In this document: positions 48,601-57,600 of the stretch, piece by piece | Layout of the letters: the number at the start of each line of letters is the position of its first letter | How positions within the stretch are numbered: position 1 is the stretch's first letter | Assembly: GCA_031841125.1 (NCBI GenBank) | Contig: CM063106.1 | Coordinates: 11,842,001-11,906,000 of the forward strand | Origin: Acanthococcus lagerstroemiae | Lineage: Eukaryota; Arthropoda; Insecta; Hemiptera; Eriococcidae | DNA: 64,000 bases | Reading direction: 5' to 3' | Position numbers and translations under genes: made by a program | Notes under the pieces: generated by a model | Told to the model about the DNA's origin: nothing | The model's input: the letters and a program-made list of their open reading frames with translations, nothing else | Database searches by the model: none

Positions 48601-51600
48601 TACATATTTCATCATTTTAAAATTAGCTAATTTGTTTGGGGTGCAGACAGCAAAAATGCCGACTAAAATTATTATAAATTTTTAGTTACAAAAAAAATTA
48701 AGGAGGTTCTCACTTTTTAAATTTTTCCAACTAGCTGCTAGAATTGGTCAGGTGCCACTTTTTAAGCAACAGTGGAGGGGGTGGCATCCCTCGTTATTAC
48801 TGCCCTGGCCTCATTAGTAGATTTTGCCACTAAAATACGTCAGGAATGAATTCAGCAGCTAGTACCATCAAGTTGATTTGAGTATCCATCCTTATTGTCA
48901 TAATAGTGAAAAATTAGACGTGGAAGATGGATAATGTGTGTCTCAGCATCGCGAACTCGAAGTCTGAAGTCAGTCACGTATTTTTAACTCTTGCTCATTT
49001 TCAGTTATTCATTCTGCGATTACACCCGCTCAATGATTCATTCGTGCGTGGCTCAAGTTCAGAATGACTCACTGCATCACCGTCACCCTTTAAAAGTTGT
49101 CCGTTTTCCAGATGTTACAGGGTGGATTATTTAATGACCGACTAAAATGAGGTACCGGAAGTTCTTTTTGCATAAAGAATGTGGATTACATCGAGATTCG
49201 TAAGCAATGAGAATTAAATTGAAGATTTAATTGAGTATACATAGATTCTGTGCAACATATATGAACCATAAAAATGTAAATTTTCTGCTGAGGACGCTAA
49301 TCATGGCTGACATCTGACGGCAAAAAAGCAACTAGTCATGAGAGGCATAAAATCGATGCCTGCTATTCTTTTACATGGGAAGCAACGATCAATCTTTGTT
49401 TTACAAAGATTTCAATGCTTATTTAGAAATTTACTTTAATTTATAGTCTGTGAGGCAAGGAATCAATGCCAGCAAACGTTTATTTTAAATAAACTCTAAA
49501 TTTTTTCATAGAAATTCTTCTAAAAATAATAAAATTTGTTCGATTCGCTAACAAATAAGTGTTTTTCATCACATTTTAAGGGTCGACACTGTAAAATCAA
49601 CCTCATCGAAAAAAGTCTGGTACCGGGCCTGTATCCTCTCATAATTCAGTCGCAAATTTCCAGTCATTCAGAAAAATCAATAAAAAATTAAATTAACGTT
49701 CGGATTGGCTGAAGACGCTGTGAATCCCATTTTCTGTCAGAATCCGGTCATGTTTCAACCGTGAACGATGTTCTCATTAGTCTCGGATAGGAGACATTAT
49801 TGATAAGGATCTGTCTAAGGTAGGTGAGTCCAATACGGCTTAATTCAAGGTGTTGGCTCTCCAGGCCTTCATATAAATGTTTTCATTATTTTATTTATTT
49901 ATTTTTTTTTCGTGGTAGTCGTCGACTGAAATATCTACAAATTGGCTACCTTGAAATATTTCTACACTGCCCCACGCCTCTCAGATGGGTCATTCTTCAA
50001 AAATGTATGTTTTTTCATGGAGGCAAGTTGTGGATATTTGAACTTTTTTTGATGGGAGACGTTAAGAGGCGTTCTGTACAACATATTGGTAAGATTGGGC
50101 CGACAGTGAGAGAATTCTGTATTTTGGCACAGCAATTAAAATGATGAATGCTATGCCGAAGGACATATGACAAAGTCCACGCCGAAAGACAATAGCGAAC
50201 AAAAAGTGTTCTGCCGTCACCAAAACAAAAAATTATATGAGTCGATAAATACATACTTACTAACCCATTAATTAGATGTAATTATTTTTGGACGATGAAC
50301 GTCTATTGTTGCATAAAGAAGACCATGCCAAAGGACACTTTTTTTTTAATTCTTAATTTTAGACAATATTTAATATGCGAATGTACGAGTCTTGTCACAA
50401 AAAAAAAACAAAAAACAAAAAGGGATTTGATAAGCGGACCGTATTGCTCTGATAAGAATCTACAATTTGACTATTAATTGCGACGAAAACATATTGAAAC
50501 GCTTGTTCTGTGATTGGTTGAAAAAGAGCCATGCCGATGGACAAGAAATCGAGGGACAATTTTCATAGCTGGCCATACTGACTCCCACCTGTGAAGATGC
50601 AATTTCAATGCTGCCTTGTGATTCCTTCATCCATTTAAAGTATAGTACTACGTTGTCAGTTTGTTCTAATATACAGCTTGAAAATTTAGAAAATAATAAT
50701 AATAATGAAAATCGTTCAAGGGACAGCCATGTCGACGGACATTTGAGTATATTTAGTCCAATTTTGACCCATTATAAGTGGATCAAATTTTCTTCTGAAA
50801 GCTTAAAAAAGTAGAACTGAGTCATATCTATCAATGGAAAAAAACAAGGTAGCCGTATCATTAATAGCTTGTGAGATAACTGCTGAGGACTGAAATATCA
50901 ACATTTTCGAAGAATAACCCAAATCCTCTACCGAAAATACTCTTTTCAAAACTTAATGAGGCCTAGCGCACCCAAGAAGGTCCGATCTACAACATTTGTT
51001 TTTTTTTTTTTTTTTTTTTTTTGTCTGCCCGGGTTGATTGAAATACCAACCATACCACGGGGCCTCCCCGTCTCCTCTCACTAGTGGAGCGGGGCTCTGA
51101 TGAGGGACATGCATATTTTAATGATACCTCATGTCACCTTATTAACCACAGAAATAGTTTTCCTGGGTAATGTGGTGATATGTCTGTCTTACCTCTACCT
51201 ATCTCTATATATAGCCTAGTATATTCTATTTATATGTCTAATCCGATGTATTCTTTTCAGCAGGGACCAGCCCCGGCAGGACCAGCCGCAGTGCGGACAA
51301 CAAGTTGTCCACCACAACAGTCCCATCAAGGCCCAGGCACCCACTCTTATACTCACTGATAGGGTACATTATTTTGTTATCCATGGCTAGTATTGGCCCA
51401 CCCTCAGCTGTTGGTCTTCAATGCAACATTATCAGAGGGGTGGACTCCCCCCAGCTCCACACCACGACATATGGTGTTTTCTTGTCTCGTTTCATTGGTG
51501 TCCTTTAAGAGTTTCCATAAGATATGGGTCGTGAGTTATTATTATTATTATTTTTCCATCAATGTAGACTACTGAGTCCCAGCACTTGTTTCAGTGGCCT

Positions 51601-54600
51601 CATCTGCCCACAGCCGCTTCACACAGTCACGGATGTATGCCCTGCAACTAGGCCTCAAGAGGTCCAGCTGCGCAGGTCGACCATCGGCAAACAGCGGACA
51701 CTCCGTGAAGATATGTTCCGCAGTCTGCAGACCGCCACATCCGCATCTGTCAGACACACGTCTCTTCATTCTGAAGAGGTATGCCTTGAAGCAGCCATGA
51801 CCAGTCAGTTCCTGAGCTAGGTAAAAGTCCACCCCATTGACTCCCTTCGTACTTACTGTGGGAAGTAGTTTTTTGGTCCACTGGCCAGTGGGTGTATTAT
51901 CATACCATGTTTGCCAGATTTTGACGCATGACTTTCCCAACCTTCTCCTCACAACAGAGGGCTTGGATAGGGCTGGGGGTAGTTCATGCCTGTTACAATT
52001 TTGTGGAAGGGGTATTCTTTTGCGCCACGAATATGTCACAGCCGATTTTTCTGTTGCCAAACGGAGGGGGAGGATACCAGAAATATTACAGGCAGTTAGG
52101 TATGGCACAGTTCTATACAACCGGCCGCACGCAATCACCATTTTCCTGTGCATACTGTCTATTTTGTTGCGATTTGCCTCAATTCGGTGGGCGAATACTG
52201 GACTCACATAGGACATAATGGCATTAACAGTGCCCTCGATCATAGTCTTACGGGATTTGTTGTCGTATCTATAGGTATTATGGAACACGGACAGCAGTCG
52301 CCGAAACAGAGATTCCGATTTCTCACACATTTTATTGATGTGTGTGTCCCACCTAAGTTCGTTGTCAACAAACAACCCAAGGTATTTTATAACATTCTTA
52401 CTGTCCAAAACATGCCTATTACTTAATTTTATTGCTTGTGGTTTTGGGGTGATCTTATTTTTAATGTTCCCAAAGATGATTACCTCTGTTTTTTCGTTAT
52501 TACAAGTGAGACCAGCAGCCAGGAGTGTCAAGGCCTAACCTACCCCAATAAGACCGAAAACCCAACCTAAAACCTAATAAGGTTTGACCTGAAATTGGGT
52601 ATAATTAAAAAGGTAAGTATGATTCAAATAGAAATTTACGAGCACGTTATGAGTCAGTTACAACTAAGATTATACACAGTTGATTTTACTAAGTTGGGCC
52701 TTATTAGGATACATTTCATTATTGTTCTTGAACATCACATACCTCGGTTCTAAATTGCTCAAATTTGAATGGGGGGTTTTCATACTATGCTAAGTGCCAT
52801 TTTTGGTGAAACTGAGTTATGACCACCATGGTATACTTCGACGAAATGTACACCAACCGAACCTATCAAAGTGCTGGATACCTACTTTCTAAGAGAGCCT
52901 TCAATTTTGTGGTATGTAACTCATCCGCTACGATGGTGGACGTTACAAGACTTAGAATGCGATTATATCGAAAACATGTTTTTGGCACTTAGCATAGTAT
53001 GAAAAACCCACATTCATTTCACTTTTCCTGGGTCAGTCGTCAACCAACTACCACTACAACAATCATTCAGCGTTTGATTTCTGGATAAATTACGTTTGAC
53101 TATCATAATAAATCCTCCAAGGTACACAAAAAACATATCGGAGCACTTTTTCGTTCTTGAAAAAATATCAACCGCCATATCTCGCACCGGCGGACTGATA
53201 TTATGATAATTGATAGTACTGCCACATCATAAAGGAACAACTTTATTGTACATTGTAATGCAGTCTTCAACACAGCAGCCACGATCGGTACATTGGGTGG
53301 GTATCTGGGCCTTATTGGGCTCACCTATCTTACATTAATCTAGTTGAATGCACAGAACAAACGAGTACAAGTAACCTGCACGCTTATTCTCGTATAATTT
53401 ATACCTGTACTTTTCCCGGCATCCTGAGCCCACTGCATGATAGAGGAAACATGCGCATGGAGAGACAGCGAAGCCATACAGTCCTCTTCATTAACGCGAC
53501 TATCGAGACCGACTACCGCATTATTGGTTTTCACGCCGGTAAAAAGAGCAGTGCCAGTAGCTGCAGCATCAGGAACTTTTTTATTGACTGAATACGTCTG
53601 AAATATGGTAAGTACAATGTATCATTATTGATTGGAAGAGTTGGATAGCCGGATCAAGATTCTATCAGGGATTGAACGTCAACTGGTCCGGCTTTGGCTA
53701 TCGGCTAAACATTTTGACCTTGAAACATACGGGTTTTGCTTTCGGTTAAGCTATCAGCTTTTGTAATTTACTGTAAATTATGTTAATTTACAATAATTTG
53801 TGGTTATGTCCTGTAATGTATTTTAATTTCACCTTAATTTAAGTCAATTTTTGATAGTTTACGTAGATTTACTGTAATTTACTGCAAGTCAATTGGCAAC
53901 CGATTAATACGGCTTTTGGCTTCAACTTTTATTTATCACCATTCAGCTATCAACTTTTGGCTAAATGGGTGAAATCAATCGGCTTAGCGACGATTGGCGA
54001 TTGACTTTTGGTTGCCTTTCAATCCCTGGCTCCATAGTAATGTCGTTCTATATTAACATACTTTCAGTAACGCGAGATGCGGGAAAAATTCAAAACTCAG
54101 TTTCCCTTCTTCTCGCACTTTATGGATCCTGCTGGCGGTAATTGTATTCGGATCCATGCCATCAGCTACCATCACGATGACATTTCTAGCCAAATTCCAG
54201 TTAACGGGTCTCTGAAACGATGCTTCCACTTCGTCGCGCCCCTGTCGCCTCCAGTGTTCTTGATCTGCAAAGAAGCAACAGAAAAAAGGAAAAAATTAAC
54301 CTGGAGGTACAGCAATGTGGAATAATAATGAAACTGAGCGCAGTATTTCACATTATAGGGCTCATTCAGATGAACGCTTTGCAAATATGCATTAAATGTT
54401 GAATCCCTGTCAATACTTAATAAAACTCCGCAAGACTCGTCATTAAGACCGCCTGACAAATGAGTGGAAAAGAAAGTCGCTAGAACTTAAGAAGAAAGAA
54501 AAGATGAAAAGAAAGGAAGAACGAAGGAAAGAAACACGAAAGAAAAATGAATGAAGAAAGAAGTTTCTTTGTTGTCTCAAAGCGGTCTCCATCTAAATTA

Positions 54601-57600
54601 GAACTGGTCTTGAAAAGTCTTGAATAATTCCACAGAGCCATAATGAGTTCAAGTCAGCGAGAGTTTCTGAATCCGCCTGAAGTGTTTTAAACAACATTAA
54701 AAAGAAGTCTTGAACAGACTGGAAGCGTTGTAAAGAGGAGTCTGAAACTACGATGAAACAGTCTCAAGAAAGAATAGAGCAAATAATTAACAAGTTTTAA
54801 ATATACCAAGGTTGGATCGATAAACACTTTCGAATATTTTTGACAAGAAGGGAGATTTTGTGGCCATTTAAACTAAAACAACATATGTGTATGAAATTAC
54901 AGCACATATTGAAATTCTTCTGATCTAATTTCAATTAAATGTCAAAACTTTGATCGATAAAGAAGGAAATGCCCCTGTTTTCTCTTGGTCGATTTATTTT
55001 TACGCTCCAACCCTCGAAGAGTTCCAGTTAAATGGAATTGCCGTAACGCTTCAGATCGATTGGAGGGACACACGAGCCACATCAGCCTCCTCCCTTTTTA
55101 ATTTGATAATTTTAATTGACCATTTTTTCTCAGTGCCCGTAAGCGTTAAAAATTCAAACTCTTGAATCTCGAAAGGGCCCCCTGTCTACTAATGACCCGC
55201 GGGTCGCCTTGGAAAAACGATCGGTATTGACGCCCATTTGAGTGGCCTCAAAATGGGGGATGTATTTGGAAACAGAGAATTGGAGGCAGTAGTCGACTTG
55301 AGGGTTTCGGGGTCGCTGAATTCAGTTTTGAAAAAAATTTTCCATTCGACCCCTCGGAAAGCTACCAAAGAGGTTCATACTAAATTTCACATATTTATTC
55401 ATATAAGGAGCACTCTTCAAAAAAAAATATATAGAATAAATAAATAAATAAAAAATAAAGAAATAATTATTAATAAATCAAAAACGGTTAATCAGAAATG
55501 ACTGATCAATTGAAAATAATGTCTTATGCCATAGTTTTTCTCAAGTTGTGTGTGGTCTCCACCAATTTTAATTTACTGAAACTTCTTTCATTTGTAGCTA
55601 CAGAGTGAAAGCGGCTGCCATTACATACTGTAAGATCAAAAATGATTTCCGTATTATGTTCTTCAAGGATACTCTGCTTTCTCCGAAACCATTTTCATTG
55701 ATGTGAAGCCTTGGCAGTGGTCAAAAAGGACTTCTATAGTTCAGCCAGCACAGTACCAACATCTAGAAATTTCTCACATGTACCTGATTCAGGCATCATT
55801 TTTAGAAGAACCTCAATAACCTTCTCAGCACTTAATCTACTCTTATCAATAGGAAATGAGAAAACTTCGAAAATAGGTTTCATACTCCCGCAGACGGTAT
55901 CCACATTCGCAGTTAATTCTGAAATTCAGGTGTCCAGAAGACTTAAATTCTCGACGGTAAAATTCGTTTACATTTAATGCTACTTCGTTGTCACATTTTT
56001 CATTAGATTTCTCTAGCAGTCTTCTTCGTCGGTAAATTCTGTTTTAATTTTCACCTACATTTACTTCATGTACATACTTCTGCAAATGTCCGGACGTGGT
56101 GTTCGATTCGCAAACTGGCAAAAGATTCGCCGGTTTTTCCAACTCTACAAACTGATTGGAGGGACAGCCCTCCCCCCTATTCGCTTCGCCACTGGTTGTA
56201 GGGCTATCTTTTGTATGTTTTTCTTGTGCGCATTCCCCCCCCCCCCTTTATAGTCAGCAGTATGTTTCCAATTTATGTTCTTGCTTCATTTCTGAAGCCT
56301 GGTTCTATGGTCTGGATGATCTGTTGTGTTTTATTTGTTTCCTTTGTCCAGTAAATCATTTTCTTTTTGTGTGAAGCTTACAGTCGTCATGTTTAACTGG
56401 ACGCTGTTAAGCGTAAGAGAACCAACCAGCAAAATCTGTTTTTTTACAACACGTGATTCGAAGTTCAAGAGCCATGTAGAAACTATATGACATAGCGTTT
56501 ACTGATAAGCTTTTTTCAACGTGAGCACATATTTCTGAATCGGGGCCTAATTCTGAAAGATTCTACTTTTTACGCTCTTTCCAGCGATACTAATAACTCA
56601 TTTTGTTTACAAATATTGGTTGGTTCCCTTACGCTTAACAGGGTCCAACTGTCCTTGAGACGAATTTGTGCCACTGGTTTTCGTTATGTTGGGTGTTTTC
56701 TCATTTTTATTATTTTTTTTACTGTGTTGGCGTGGTTGTTTTTCTCTTTTTCTATGTGTTATTTCCCTTCTTGGTATATGCGCTGTTCTATCTGTTGGTG
56801 TTCGAGTATCTGGTTCAGTATGAAGTGTTGGTTGTATACCCCCGAGAATCCTTAGTGTAGCCAAAAAAGTAGGACTAATTTCCATTGTTTCTTATAACTA
56901 AATTTTCACCCTCCCTTCTAACTTCAGAAAGACCTGCGATATCCCAATTATTTTCCAGTTCACATACTCTACTTTCTCCGACCAGCCCTTGACAGTTTGT
57001 GCATAATATTTAGAGTTAACTTTCCGATCTTTTTTAGATTCCCACGAACAGAATTTACTTTACCCAATTTACTTTTTTGAATTTTAGCCCTCCTCCTGCG
57101 TAGTCCATGAAATAGAAACGAATCACCTCTAGAACCTATTTTGTTACTTGAGATTAATTATTACCAGAATTTTGCCCGTTTTCAAAGAATGAGACAGGCG
57201 GCGGCGTTAAGCAGACTTCATCCCCTACAGGGTCTGCAATCCGGATTGGGGGATCTATCATGTTTTATGAAATCACTAGCTGACCCTACCGTCCTTCGGA
57301 CGGTTGTATAATATTGCAAAATGTGAATTTTTATTATAAAGAATAAATGAATTGCTAAGTGCTCCGAAAGAAATTTCATAATAAAATGTATCAAAAGTTA
57401 CAAAACATGAAAACAATTTTCAACAGATTATTTAGAAATACTGTGGTACCTAAGACGAAACAAAATGGAAGACGATCAAAATACAACTTTTCATGTATGA
57501 AATGAAATTGTATGTAAATTCCCATATAGATAAAAACAGGCTTTTATACGATTTGATCATTTGCTTATATTTTGGAAAAATAGAAAGAAAATGAAGCATG

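Noticed and set aside
51837..52426. Several + frames of 68-124 codons
   Set aside because: They are antisense shadows of the LINE ORF2 fragment.
54172..54459. 95-codon minus frame
   Set aside because: It is an out-of-frame shadow of the true Alp-like exon 2 that reads through the intron acceptor.
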